Positions 36,365 through 44,952 of a stretch of DNA of 64,000 bases are shown here, piece after piece. Where the stretch lies: positions 179,554 to 243,553 of the forward strand of contig MPMR01000005.1 of assembly GCA_002238605.1 (NCBI GenBank), read 5' to 3'. Both the position numbers and the translations under genes were made by a program. The DNA comes from BD2-11 clade cluster bacterium bin43 (GTDB taxonomy: Bacteria; Gemmatimonadota; Gemmatimonadetes; Longimicrobiales; Gaopeijiaceae). How positions within the stretch are numbered: position 1 is the first letter of the stretch; every line of letters begins with the position of its first letter. The notes beneath the pieces are model-generated. The model was not told the DNA's origin. It did no database searches and saw only the letters and a list, made by a program, of their open reading frames with translations.

Positions 36365-37436
36365 AGTCCTCGCTCTCGCCCAGGCTGCGCACGAAGGCGG
36401 CGAGCAGGTTCGCGGCCGCGTCCAGGTCGCTCGTGCTGACGATCTCGTTGGGCGAGTGCATGTAGCGGTTGGGAACCGACACCAGCCCGGTCGGGACGCC
36501 GGTGCGCACCAGGTGGATGCCGTCCGCGTCGGTGCGGGTTGCGCGCGGGGCCGCCTGGATGCTGTAGGCGATGTCTTCGGCCTCGGCCACCTGCGTCAGT
36601 CGCTCGAACACGACGGGATGGGCGGCGGACCCTCTGCTGAGCACCGGACCGCCCCCCAGTTCGTGCTCTCCCAGTTCCTTCTTGTTGATGGCCGGGGCGT
36701 CGGTGCTGAAGGTGACGTCGACGACCAGGGCGACATCCGGATCCACGGAATAGGCACTGGTGCGCGCCCCGCCTCCCGAATAGCCGATCTCCTCCTGCAC
36801 AGTGGCGACCGCCACCGCGCCGGCTGAACCCGGGGACTCCGCCAGCCGGCGGAGCGCCTCCAGCACCACGTAGGCGCCGATTCGGTTGTCGATGGCGCGC
36901 GAGGCGATGCGGTCGCCGGCCAGCCGCACCAGGGCCGCGTCGATCACTGCGGGGTCTCCCACGCGCAACCCCAGTTCACCCGCGGCGTCGCGATCGCCGG
37001 CCCCGATGTCGATCCAGAGTTCCCGGATCTTGCTGGCCCTGGTTCGATCCGACGCCTTCATCAGGTGGATCGGCTTCTTGCCGATGACGCCGGGCACCTC
37101 GCCCGAGGCGCCGAGAATGCGCACCCGCTGGCCCACGAGCACCTGCGCATCCCATCCGCCGATGGTGTCGAAGTAGAGGAACCCTTCCTTGTCGATGTGC
37201 GTGATCTGGAGGCCGATCTCGTCGACATGCCCGGCCATCATCACCCGCGGCCTGCCCTCGAGATCGACCGCGGCGAAGGAATTGCCGGTCACGTCCGTCC
37301 AGACGCGGTCGGCGAACTCCCTGGCCTGCTGCCGCCAGACCCGCGCGGGCCGGACCTCGAAGCCGGACGGGCCGGGCGCGTTGAGCAGCCGTTGGAGGAA
37401 GTCGATCTCCTGGGTCATCGATCCATTGCGCGTCAT
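36351..37436 (-). CDS. M42 family metallo-aminopeptidase
   Basis: The 361-residue protein is an M42 (glutamyl aminopeptidase/cellulase M-like) enzyme. The first metal His is in MMAGHVDEIGLQ, the bridging Asp in ASRAIDNRIGAYV, the general base Glu in VQEEIGYSGGG, further ligands in VVDVTFSTDAP, and a C-terminal His in YMHSPNEIV. It removes N-terminal residues from peptides in the cytoplasm and assembles as dodecamers. The ATG at 37436 overlaps the fxsA stop in an ATGA junction; an ATG at 37418 is the alternative. The 3' end overlaps the convergent hydantoinase-like gene. Confidence 0.92.
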   Translation of the reverse strand: MTRNGSMTQEIDFLQRLLNAPGPSGFEVRPARVWRQQAREFADRVWTDVTGNSFAAVDLEGRPRVMMAGHVDEIGLQITHIDKEGFLYFDTIGGWDAQVLVGQRVRILGASGEVPGVIGKKPIHLMKASDRTRASKIRELWIDIGAGDRDAAGELGLRVGDPAVIDAALVRLAGDRIASRAIDNRIGAYVVLEALRRLAESPGSAGAVAVATVQEEIGYSGGGARTSAYSVDPDVALVVDVTFSTDAPAINKKELGEHELGGGPVLSRGSAAHPVVFERLTQVAEAEDIAYSIQAAPRATRTDADGIHLVRTGVPTGLVSVPNRYMHSPNEIVSTSDLDAAANLLAAFVRSLGESEDFTPR

Positions 37437-37981
37437 CTATCGTTTCGTTTCTCGGGTTGGATGATTTCTCCGGGGGCCGGACGGGGCTCGCGCACCTCTT
37501 CGCCGGAGCTGCCTTTGGAACCGAATCCTCCACCTCCAGGCCCGAATCCCCATCCCGACGCCTCGCGAGCCCCGGCCTGCCCGCCGAGGGTGGTCACGCG
37601 GATCGAGCCCTCGGCGACCTGGCGCTCGATGCGCCGCTGCATCCGAGCCTGAATCCAGCGCCGGCTGGGAGGCAGCAGGAGCGCGAAGCCGAGCAGATCC
37701 GTGAGCAGCCCGGGAGTGAGCAGCACGGCGCCCCCGATGAGGATGCACAGCCCGTCCATGAGCGCCCGGCCCGGCACGCCGCCCCGCGCCAGCCGCTCCT
37801 GGAACGACCACAGCGCGCGCAGCCCCTCCCGGCGCGCCAGCCACGCCCCGGCCACGCCCGTCAGCACGCAGAGGGCGAGCGTGGGCATGAGGCCGATCAC
37901 GCCACCCAGCCGGATCAGGATGAACAGCTCGAGCAGCGGCACGGCGATGAAGAGGAGCGCGAGCCTGGACAGTATCGACAT
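37433..37981 (-). CDS. fxsA: FxsA family membrane protein
   Basis: The 182-residue protein has the FxsA core of membrane helices: LFIAVPLLELFILIRLGGVI, then LALCVLTGVAGAWLARREG and ALLLPPSRRW. A 'DGLCILIGGAVLLTPGLLTD' segment between them is the FxsA signature. E. coli FxsA counters F-plasmid exclusion of phage T7. The general role of the family is unknown. The last ~50 residues form a glycine- and charge-rich cytoplasmic tail. It is coupled to the M42 gene and divergent from ispH across 144 bp. Confidence 0.88.
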   Translation of the reverse strand: MSILSRLALLFIAVPLLELFILIRLGGVIGLMPTLALCVLTGVAGAWLARREGLRALWSFQERLARGGVPGRALMDGLCILIGGAVLLTPGLLTDLLGFALLLPPSRRWIQARMQRRIERQVAEGSIRVTTLGGQAGAREASGWGFGPGGGGFGSKGSSGEEVREPRPAPGEIIQPEKRNDR

Positions 37982-38125
37982 TGGGCGCTCTACCCCGAGC
38001 CGCCGACTCCGGTGCCACCGGGCCGCCTGCAGCGCGCGGCAGCTTGATCGCAGCCGGAGCCTTCGCTTAGTTGCAGGTGTAGCAGCGGTTCCCTCCCAGT
38101 CTTCCCCCATCATCCCGGATCCGGC

Positions 38126-39427
38126 ATGGAAGAGACCTATTTCCGCAGAGGCTTCGGTCTCAAGAAGCAGGTCAAACCCATCATCGATGCCGAGTACCAC
38201 TCGCAGCTGGTGGATCGCATCCGTGCACGTGGCTACACCGACGTCTTCGGCGACATCACCGTGCGTCTGGCGCAGGAATTCGGGTTCTGCTACGGGGTCG
38301 ACCGCGCCATCGACTACGCGTACGAAACCGTGACCAAGTTTCCCGGCAGGAACATCTACCTGGTCGGGGAGATCATCCACAACCCGCATGTGAACGAGCG
38401 CATGCGCGAGATGGGCATCCGCTTCCTCTATCCGCGCGAGGACCAGAGCTTCGACTTCTCACACCTCACGCCCAGGGACGTGGTTCTGATTCCGGCGTTC
38501 GGCGTTACGCGCCAGGACTTCCGCACGCTGCGCGAGATCGGGTGCCTGCTTGTGGATACGACGTGCGGCTCCGTGCTGAACGTGTGGAAGCGGGTCGAGC
38601 GGTATGCGCGCGACGGCTTCACGGCCCTCGTCCACGGCAAGTACACGCATGAGGAGTCCCGGGCCACCGCGTCCCAGGTCACCCTGTTCGACCGGGGCAA
38701 GTACCTGATCGTGCGCAACATGGAGGAGGCGGAGCTGGTGTGCGACTACATCGCGCACCGCCCCGGCAGCATGTCGACCAGGGAGTTCAGGGAGCACTTC
38801 CGCGAGAAGGCCACGCCCGGGTTCGACCCGGAGAAGGACCTGTGCAGGGTCGGGGTGGCGAATCAGACCACGATGCTGGCCAACGAGTCGCTGGCGATCG
38901 CCGCGAGGATTCGCGAGGCGATGGTGGCGGGACACGGGGAGGAGTACGCCAGCGAGCGCTTCCGCTCCTTCGACACCATCTGCTCGGCAACCCAGGAGCG
39001 GCAGGACGCGGTCGAGGAGATGATGGCGCAGCCGCCGGACGTCATGATCGTCATCGGCGGCTACAACTCGTCGAACACGAACCACCTTGCGAGCATGTGC
39101 CGCGAGTACACCGTGACCTACCACATCGAGGACTCGGTGTGCATCGACACGACGACGGGCACGGTGCGCCACAAGCCGGAACTCGATCCGACCGCGGCCG
39201 AGCTGGTGGCCCGCGACTGGCTCCCCGAGGGACCCTTCCAGCTCGGCATCACGGCCGGCGCCTCCACCCCGAACAACAAGATCGGAGAGGCGCTGGCGCG
39301 CGTGCTGGCGATCCGGGGGGAGCTGCCGCGGCGGGAGGCGCCCGACGAGAGGGTGGAGGCCGGCGGCGCCAGACCGGTCAGGCTGCCGTCCCTGCCCGTC
39401 CAGACCACGGCCACTCCGCGACACTAG
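38126..39427 (+). CDS. ispH: 4-hydroxy-3-methylbut-2-enyl diphosphate reductase IspH (long form)
   Basis: The 433-residue protein reduces HMBPP to IPP and DMAPP in the last step of the MEP isoprenoid pathway. The [4Fe-4S] ligand cysteines are visible in FGFCYGVDRA, DTTCGSVLNV and DTICSATQERQ. A long N-terminal extension (residues 1-50) and insertions make it the cyanobacterial/plant-like long type rather than the ~310-residue E. coli type. The C-terminus adds a polar tail (GGARPVRLP region). It is divergent from fxsA and convergent with lpdA across 51 bp, in which a perfect 6-bp stem (39426-39441) may help end transcription. Confidence 0.95.
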   Translation: MEETYFRRGFGLKKQVKPIIDAEYHSQLVDRIRARGYTDVFGDITVRLAQEFGFCYGVDRAIDYAYETVTKFPGRNIYLVGEIIHNPHVNERMREMGIRFLYPREDQSFDFSHLTPRDVVLIPAFGVTRQDFRTLREIGCLLVDTTCGSVLNVWKRVERYARDGFTALVHGKYTHEESRATASQVTLFDRGKYLIVRNMEEAELVCDYIAHRPGSMSTREFREHFREKATPGFDPEKDLCRVGVANQTTMLANESLAIAARIREAMVAGHGEEYASERFRSFDTICSATQERQDAVEEMMAQPPDVMIVIGGYNSSNTNHLASMCREYTVTYHIEDSVCIDTTTGTVRHKPELDPTAAELVARDWLPEGPFQLGITAGASTPNNKIGEALARVLAIRGELPRREAPDERVEAGGARPVRLPSLPVQTTATPRH

Positions 39428-39478
39428 CTCGGCGGCGAGCTGTCCCGGCCCGCGGGCGTGGGATGCCGCTCCGCCCGG

Positions 39479-40885
39479 CTATATGTGAATCGCCCTGCCC
39501 AGCGCTGACAGCGCTCCCTCCGCCACGGCCTCGGAGAGGGTCGGGTGCGGGTGCATCGCCTTCTCCATCTCCTCGACCGTCGCCTCCAGGTGACGGCCCA
39601 CCACGAATTCGGCGATGAGCTCGGTCGCGCCCGGTCCCACGATGTGCGCGCCCAGGATCTCGGAGTAGCGCGTGTCGCGGATGACCTTCAGGAAGCCCTC
39701 CGAGTCGCCCGCCGCCAGCGCGCGCCCGTTGCCCACCCACGGGAACCTGCCCACCTCGATGTCGTGGCCGGCCTCCCGGGCCTGGGCCTCGGTGAGCCCG
39801 ACGGACGCGACCTCCGGGTGGCAGTAGGTGCAGTTGGGGATGTTGCCGTAGTCCACGGTCCCGTGTCCGGCTCCGGCGATGTGCTCCACCGCCACGATGC
39901 CCTCGTGCGACCCCTTGTGGGCGAGCAGGGGCGGGCCGGCGCAGTCGCCGATGGCGAAGATGCCGGGCACGCTGGTCTCCATGTGCTCGCTGACCTCGAC
40001 GAAGCCGTCGCGGGTGGCCACCCCGGCCCTCTCCAGCCCGATGTCCTCGATGTTGGGGACGCGGCCGACGGCCGACAGGACATAGTCGGCCTCGAGCACG
40101 CGTTCCCTGCCGGCGCCGTCCTGCACCGTCAGCCGGACGCCGGAGTCGTGGATCTCGGTGTTCTGCAAGCTCGTGCTCGTGAGAATCTCCATCCCGCGGC
40201 GCTTGTAGCTCCGCGCCACCGCCTGCGAGACCTCTTCATCCTCCACGGGAAGAATGCGGTCGAGCATCTCGACCACCGTGACCTTGGAGCCGTAGGCGGC
40301 GTAGATGTCCGCGAACTCGATGCCCACCGCGCCCGCGCCCACGATCACCAGGTGAGCCGGGGCCTCCTGCTGGAAGAGGGCGTGGGTGGACGACCAGATG
40401 CGCTCGCCGTCGATGATCAGCACGGGAATGTCGCGGGGCCGCGAGCCGGTGGCGATGATGACGTTGCGCCCGTGATAGCGCTGCGATTCGCCGTCGCCGT
40501 TCTGCACCTCCACGGTGCCTCCGCCGGCCAGTCGCCCGTAGCCCTCGATGTGGGTCACCCCGTTCTTCCTGAAGAGATGGCCGATGCCGCGCACCAGCCG
40601 CGAGGCGACGTTGCGGCTGCGCTTCTGCGCGGGGCCCAGGTCCACCCCCATTTCGCCCAGCATGATGCCGTGCTGCCTGGCCTTCTTCAGCTGGCCGACC
40701 AGGAGCGCGCTCGAGAGCAGGGCCTTGGTGGGGATGCAGCCCACGTTCAGGCACACCCCGCCCAGCTCCTCGTACTCGACGCAGGCCGCGCTCATTCCGA
40801 GCTGGGCCGCGCGGATGGCCGCGACGTAGCCGCCCGGGCCGCTGCCGATGACGATCACGTCGTAGTTTTTTCGGGCGTCGGTCAC
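39479..40885 (-). CDS. lpdA: Dihydrolipoyl dehydrogenase
   Basis: The 468-residue flavoprotein has the N-terminal FAD motif VIGSGPGGYVAAIRAAQLG, the redox disulfide GGVCLNVGCIPTKALL, a second NAD fold (VIVGAGAVGIEFADIYA) and the C-terminal HPHPTLSEA with the catalytic His-Glu pair. It is the E3 component of pyruvate or 2-oxoglutarate dehydrogenase and the glycine cleavage system. No E1/E2 genes lie nearby, so it may serve several complexes. The upstream 119 bp contain the start of a tRNA-Pro on the opposite strand. Confidence 0.96.
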   Translation of the reverse strand: MTDARKNYDVIVIGSGPGGYVAAIRAAQLGMSAACVEYEELGGVCLNVGCIPTKALLSSALLVGQLKKARQHGIMLGEMGVDLGPAQKRSRNVASRLVRGIGHLFRKNGVTHIEGYGRLAGGGTVEVQNGDGESQRYHGRNVIIATGSRPRDIPVLIIDGERIWSSTHALFQQEAPAHLVIVGAGAVGIEFADIYAAYGSKVTVVEMLDRILPVEDEEVSQAVARSYKRRGMEILTSTSLQNTEIHDSGVRLTVQDGAGRERVLEADYVLSAVGRVPNIEDIGLERAGVATRDGFVEVSEHMETSVPGIFAIGDCAGPPLLAHKGSHEGIVAVEHIAGAGHGTVDYGNIPNCTYCHPEVASVGLTEAQAREAGHDIEVGRFPWVGNGRALAAGDSEGFLKVIRDTRYSEILGAHIVGPGATELIAEFVVGRHLEATVEEMEKAMHPHPTLSEAVAEGALSALGRAIHI

Positions 40886-40966
40886 TTCTTCACCTCCGAT
40901 TCAGTGCGGGAACCCGGAGAAGTGTAGGAGAGCCGGTGCGGGTTGCAACCCCCGTGCCCGGCTTCT

Positions 40967-40994
40967 TTGTCCACTGCCGTGGGCTGGTTATATT
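40967..40994 (+). promoter_or_regulatory. Sigma-70-like promoter of tRNA-Pro
   Basis: TTGTCC at 40967-40972 (-35) and TATATT at 40989-40994 (-10) are spaced by 16 bases. Transcription would begin at about 41000, a few bases before the tRNA. Confidence 0.5.
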
Positions 40995-41004
40995 GCGCGT
41001 TCTT

Positions 41005-41078
41005 CGGGACGTGGCGCAGTCCGGTAGCGCACCTGAATGGGGTTCAGGGGGTCGCCGGTTCGAATCCGGCCGTCCCGA
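41005..41078 (+). tRNA. tRNA-Pro (anticodon GGG)
   Basis: The 74-nt sequence folds as a full cloverleaf: acceptor stem CGGGACG/CGTCCCG, a D arm with GCGCAG...GTAGCGC, an anticodon stem CCTGA/TCAGG holding loop ATGGGGT (anticodon GGG), and a T arm GCCGG-TTCGAAT-CCGGC. The discriminator is A. CCA is not encoded. It lies 60 bp upstream of the RCC1-DUF305 gene on the same strand. Confidence 0.95.
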
Positions 41079-41137
41079 TTCTTCGGGTCAAGAGTGTCGC
41101 GGACACGACGTTAATTCCGTCCGGCAAGGAGCGACTC

Positions 41138-42970
41138 ATGCGGCTGCACCTGAGTGTTCTCCCGGGTTTTCTCGCCCTGTTCCTCGCATCGCCCGCCCTC
41201 TCCCTGGTGGCCAATCCCCCTCCGGCCCAGGCCGGCGCGGGCGCGGTTTCGGTCGGCTTCAGCCACGTCTGCACCCTGGGGGAGGATGGGGCGGCGAGCT
41301 GCCGGGGCGCCAACGCCAGCGGGCAGCTGGGCGACGGAGGCAGCGCCGACCGCGCCGAACCGGCCCCGGTGTCCGGCGGGCTGACCTTCCAGTCGATCTC
41401 GGTCGGCCACGGGCACGCCTGCGGCGTGACGGCCGACGGCGCCGTCCACTGCTGGGGCAGAAACGGCTACGGGGAACTGGGGGACGGCTCCACCACCAAC
41501 CGGACGGAACCGGTGCGCGTGGCCGGGGACATGGCCTTCGAGGCGGTCGCGGCCGGCACCAACCACACCTGCGCGCTCACCGGCGACGGCGAGGCGTACT
41601 GCTGGGGGCTGAACAGCTCGGCCCAGCTGGGTGTGGCGGCCGGCAGCCCGAGCGGCACGCCGGTGCGGGTTGAGACCGACACCCGCTTCGAGTCGATTAC
41701 CGCCGGCGTCGACCACACCTGCGCGCTGGCCGGGAACGGGCGCGCCACCTGCTGGGGCTCGAACGATTTCGTCGAGCTCGGCGACAGCACCCGGGCCCTC
41801 GGCTCGGCCCAGCCCGGCGAAGTCGATGGACCGAGATACGACGTGCTTTCCGCCGGGAGCAACCGCACCTGCGGGGTCACCGGCGGCGGCGACGCGTACT
41901 GCTGGGGCAACAACAACTACGGCGTGCTGGGCGACGGCACCGAGGAGCGCCGCGGCGGGCCGACCGAAGTGGCCGGCGGGCACGACTTCTCCAGCATCAG
42001 TTCCGGCGGCGTGCACACCTGCGCGCTCACCGACGACGGCGAAGCCTACTGCTGGGGCCTGAACACCTTCGGCCAGCTGGGCGACGGCTCGACCACCAAC
42101 CGCCTCGAACCGGTCGAGGTCACGGGCGGCCACACCTTCGAGTCGATCTCGGCGGGCAACTACGGCACCTGCGCGATTACCGCGGCGGGCGAGGTCTACT
42201 GCTGGGGCCGGGTGACCGGGATGGGAGGGTACGAGGAGGGCGAGGGGATGGACACCGAGCCCACGCTGGTGGGCGGGGAGCCATCCTCCGGCGAGACCGG
42301 CTCCGCGGGGACCCCCGACGCTGGCCCGGATGCCGCGGACAGAGGCCGCGAGTGGGCCGCGCTGGCCACCTCCCTCGGCGCCCTCTCCGCGCAAACTCCT
42401 CCGCGCACGGTTCAGCCGGGAGCGCCGGGGGAGGAGACGCGCGTGCTGGAGCCGGGCGAACTCGACGGCACCGAACTTCCCCCGCACACGGAAGCCGATC
42501 TTCGCTTCATGCGCGGGATGATCCCGCATCACGCCCAGGCGCTGGACATGGTGGACCTGCTCCGGGAACGCACGTCCAATCCGCGGCTGCATCGGCTGGC
42601 CCTGCGCATCGAGATCTCGCAGAAGGACGAGATCGCGATGATGCAGCGCTGGCTGCACGACCGGGGCGAGGAAACCCACGGCGCCATGGCGCAACACGGA
42701 CACGGCGGCATGATGGACGAACTCATGCCGGGGATGCTCTCGCCGGAACAGATGGCGCAACTCGCGGAGGCGCGCGACGCCGATTTCGACCGCCTCTTCC
42801 TGGGATTCATGATCGACCACCACGAGGGCGCGCTGGTCATGGTCGAGGAATTGTTTGCGAGCCCGGGCGCGGGACAGGGGTCCGCCATCTACCACTTCGC
42901 ATCGGATGTGGAAGCGGACCAGGAAATGGAGATTCGGCGCATGCGCGCGCTGCTGGAGGGCGGCAGCTGA
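41138..42970 (+). CDS. Secreted RCC1-repeat protein fused to a DUF305 domain
   Basis: The 610-residue protein starts after AAGGAG at 41126 and has a signal peptide. The first ~410 residues are RCC1-like beta-propeller repeats of about 50 residues with the recurring core HTCALTGDGEAYCWGLN and GQLGDGSTTN. A short Pro/Gly linker leads to a C-terminal DUF305 domain (residues ~450-605) with the two conserved motifs MIPHHAQALDM and MIDHHEGALVM. Met/His-rich DUF305 proteins bind metals such as copper in some species. Propellers of this type usually mediate binding. The cysteine pairs in the repeats suggest extracytoplasmic folding. A fusion of the two domains is unusual, and its role is unknown. Confidence 0.88.
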   Translation: MRLHLSVLPGFLALFLASPALSLVANPPPAQAGAGAVSVGFSHVCTLGEDGAASCRGANASGQLGDGGSADRAEPAPVSGGLTFQSISVGHGHACGVTADGAVHCWGRNGYGELGDGSTTNRTEPVRVAGDMAFEAVAAGTNHTCALTGDGEAYCWGLNSSAQLGVAAGSPSGTPVRVETDTRFESITAGVDHTCALAGNGRATCWGSNDFVELGDSTRALGSAQPGEVDGPRYDVLSAGSNRTCGVTGGGDAYCWGNNNYGVLGDGTEERRGGPTEVAGGHDFSSISSGGVHTCALTDDGEAYCWGLNTFGQLGDGSTTNRLEPVEVTGGHTFESISAGNYGTCAITAAGEVYCWGRVTGMGGYEEGEGMDTEPTLVGGEPSSGETGSAGTPDAGPDAADRGREWAALATSLGALSAQTPPRTVQPGAPGEETRVLEPGELDGTELPPHTEADLRFMRGMIPHHAQALDMVDLLRERTSNPRLHRLALRIEISQKDEIAMMQRWLHDRGEETHGAMAQHGHGGMMDELMPGMLSPEQMAQLAEARDADFDRLFLGFMIDHHEGALVMVEELFASPGAGQGSAIYHFASDVEADQEMEIRRMRALLEGGS

Positions 42971-43049
42971 CGTGATTCACTCCCGCGCTACCCGACTCGG
43001 GCCTGCCCGACCCGGGCCAGGCGCGGAACCTGGTTGGAGAAAGGGGACG

Positions 43050-44945
43050 ATGAAGAAGCGGTTTCAGATGATTGGAGGACCGATGGGGATGCGCGCGTTG
43101 AGGATGACCATCGTAATGGCGGCATTGGGGCTCCCGGCATACGCGGCCGCCCAGGCCGTTCCGCCGGGACAGCCGCGGCCCGAGGAACTCGCGGAGGTAC
43201 GCGCCGACTCCCTGGCCGAACCGGCGCTCCCGGCCTTCGACTGGGACATCCTCGATCCGCGGGTGAACCTGGCGGCCGGCTGGCTCGACGCCGAGAGCGC
43301 CATCCGGAACCTCGAGCTGGTGGCGACCACGCCCCGTCCGGAGGGCTTCTTCAACCCGGAGACGCCGCGTCAGGGCGCCGGCTTCTCCAACACGGATCTC
43401 GCCTTTCAGGGGAATTACCTCTTCCAGGGCAACTACAACGGCTTTCAGGTCTACGACATCTCCGATCCCGGCAACATCGAACTGCACGTCGCGGTGGTGT
43501 GCCCCGGCGGCCAGGGCGACGTGTCGATCTACGGTGACCTGCTCTTCATGTCCGCCCAGGAGACCCGCGGCCGGCTCGACTGCGGCACCGAGGGCGTCCA
43601 GGACAGCGTGAGCGTGGAGCGCTTCCGCGGGGTGCGCATCTTCGACCTGTCGAACCTGGAGGCGCCCCGGCAGGTGGCGGCCGTCCAGACCTGCCGCGGC
43701 TCGCACACGCACACCGTGGTCACCGACCCCAATGACGACGAGAACGTCTACGTCTACGTCTCCGGCACATCCGGGGTGCGTCCGGCGGACGAGCTTCCCG
43801 GGTGCTCGGGGTTGCCCCCGGAGGAGGATCCCAACACCGCGTACTTCCGCATCGAGGTGATCCAGGTACCGCTGGCGAACCCGGAGGACGCCCGCATCGT
43901 CAACATGCCGCGCATCTTCGCGGACCCCGAGACCGGCGAACTCGGCGGCCTCTGGCAGGGCGGCGACCACGGCGAGGGCACCCAGGAATCCCGTCTCACC
44001 AACCAGTGCCACGACATCACGGCCTTCCCGGAGATCGGACTCGCCGCCGGGGCCTGCGCGGGCAACGGCATCCTGCTGGACATCTCGGACCCGGTGAACC
44101 CGGTGCGCCTCGACGAGGTGGTGGATCCCAACTTCGCCTACTGGCACTCGGCCACGTTCAACAACGACGGCACCAAGATCCTCTTCACCGACGAATGGGG
44201 CGGGGGAGGCCAGCCGCGCTGCCGCTCGACCGATCCGCCCGACTGGGGCGCGAACGCCATCTTCGAAATCGTCGACGGGCAGATGGAGCTCGCCGGCTAC
44301 TACAAGCTGCCGGTGCCGCAGAGCGAGCTGGAGAACTGCGTGGCCCACAACGGAGCCATCATCCCGGTGCCCGGACGCGACATCATGGTGCAGGCGTGGT
44401 ACCAGGGCGGCCTGTCGATGCTCGACTTCACCGACGCATCCGACCCGGTCGAGATCGCCTTCTTCGACCGCGGCCCGCTGAGCGAGGAAGAAATGTTCAC
44501 GGGCGGCTACTGGTCCACCTACTGGAACAACGGCTTCATCTACGGCGCCGAGATCACGCGCGGGCTCGACATCTTCCGGCTGAGCCCCAGCGAGCATCTC
44601 TCCCGGAACGAGATCGACGCCGCGAACATGGTGCAGGTCGAAGAGTTCAACGCGCAGCTGCAGCCGATGTTCACCTGGCCGGCACACCCCGCCGTGGCGG
44701 GATCGTACCTCGACCAGCTGGAGCGGGCCGGCGACATCCAGCCCTCGCTGCTGCGGCAGTCGCGGGAGGTCCTGGCCGCCGCCCGATCCATGCCGGGAGC
44801 CGACGTGGCCGCCCGGCTGCATGAGACCGCGTCCGCCCTCGACGCGAACGCCGACGAGGTGAATGCGGGCGAGCGGCTGGGCGACGCGCCGCGCCAGCGC
44901 TGGCTGGCCCAGGCCATGCGGGAGCTGGCGGCGTCGATGGATTAG
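43050..44945 (+). CDS. Secreted LVIVD-repeat beta-propeller protein
   Basis: The 631-residue protein has a signal peptide (AALGLPAYAAA, cleavage near AQA) and a propeller made of LVIVD-type blades: FQGNYNGFQVYDISDPGN, then GVRIFDLSNLEAPRQV, GILLDISDPVNPVRLDE and GGLSMLDFTDASDPVEI. Several conserved His/Cys sites (CRGSHTHTVVTD, NCVAHNGAIIPV) could bind metal. A helical C-terminal ~110 residues lacks homology that I recognise. Function of the family is unknown. The start at 43050 follows AAAGGGG. It is 79 bp downstream of the RCC1-DUF305 gene and 7 bp upstream of the FG-GAP gene, so the three may be cotranscribed. Confidence 0.82.
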   Translation: MKKRFQMIGGPMGMRALRMTIVMAALGLPAYAAAQAVPPGQPRPEELAEVRADSLAEPALPAFDWDILDPRVNLAAGWLDAESAIRNLELVATTPRPEGFFNPETPRQGAGFSNTDLAFQGNYLFQGNYNGFQVYDISDPGNIELHVAVVCPGGQGDVSIYGDLLFMSAQETRGRLDCGTEGVQDSVSVERFRGVRIFDLSNLEAPRQVAAVQTCRGSHTHTVVTDPNDDENVYVYVSGTSGVRPADELPGCSGLPPEEDPNTAYFRIEVIQVPLANPEDARIVNMPRIFADPETGELGGLWQGGDHGEGTQESRLTNQCHDITAFPEIGLAAGACAGNGILLDISDPVNPVRLDEVVDPNFAYWHSATFNNDGTKILFTDEWGGGGQPRCRSTDPPDWGANAIFEIVDGQMELAGYYKLPVPQSELENCVAHNGAIIPVPGRDIMVQAWYQGGLSMLDFTDASDPVEIAFFDRGPLSEEEMFTGGYWSTYWNNGFIYGAEITRGLDIFRLSPSEHLSRNEIDAANMVQVEEFNAQLQPMFTWPAHPAVAGSYLDQLERAGDIQPSLLRQSREVLAAARSMPGADVAARLHETASALDANADEVNAGERLGDAPRQRWLAQAMRELAASMD

Positions 44946-44952
44946 GGTCGAA

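Noticed and set aside
39426..39441. Perfect 6-bp stem AGCTCG-gcgg-CGAGCT after ispH as a terminator
   Set aside because: There is no T run on either side, so a rho-independent terminator cannot be supported.
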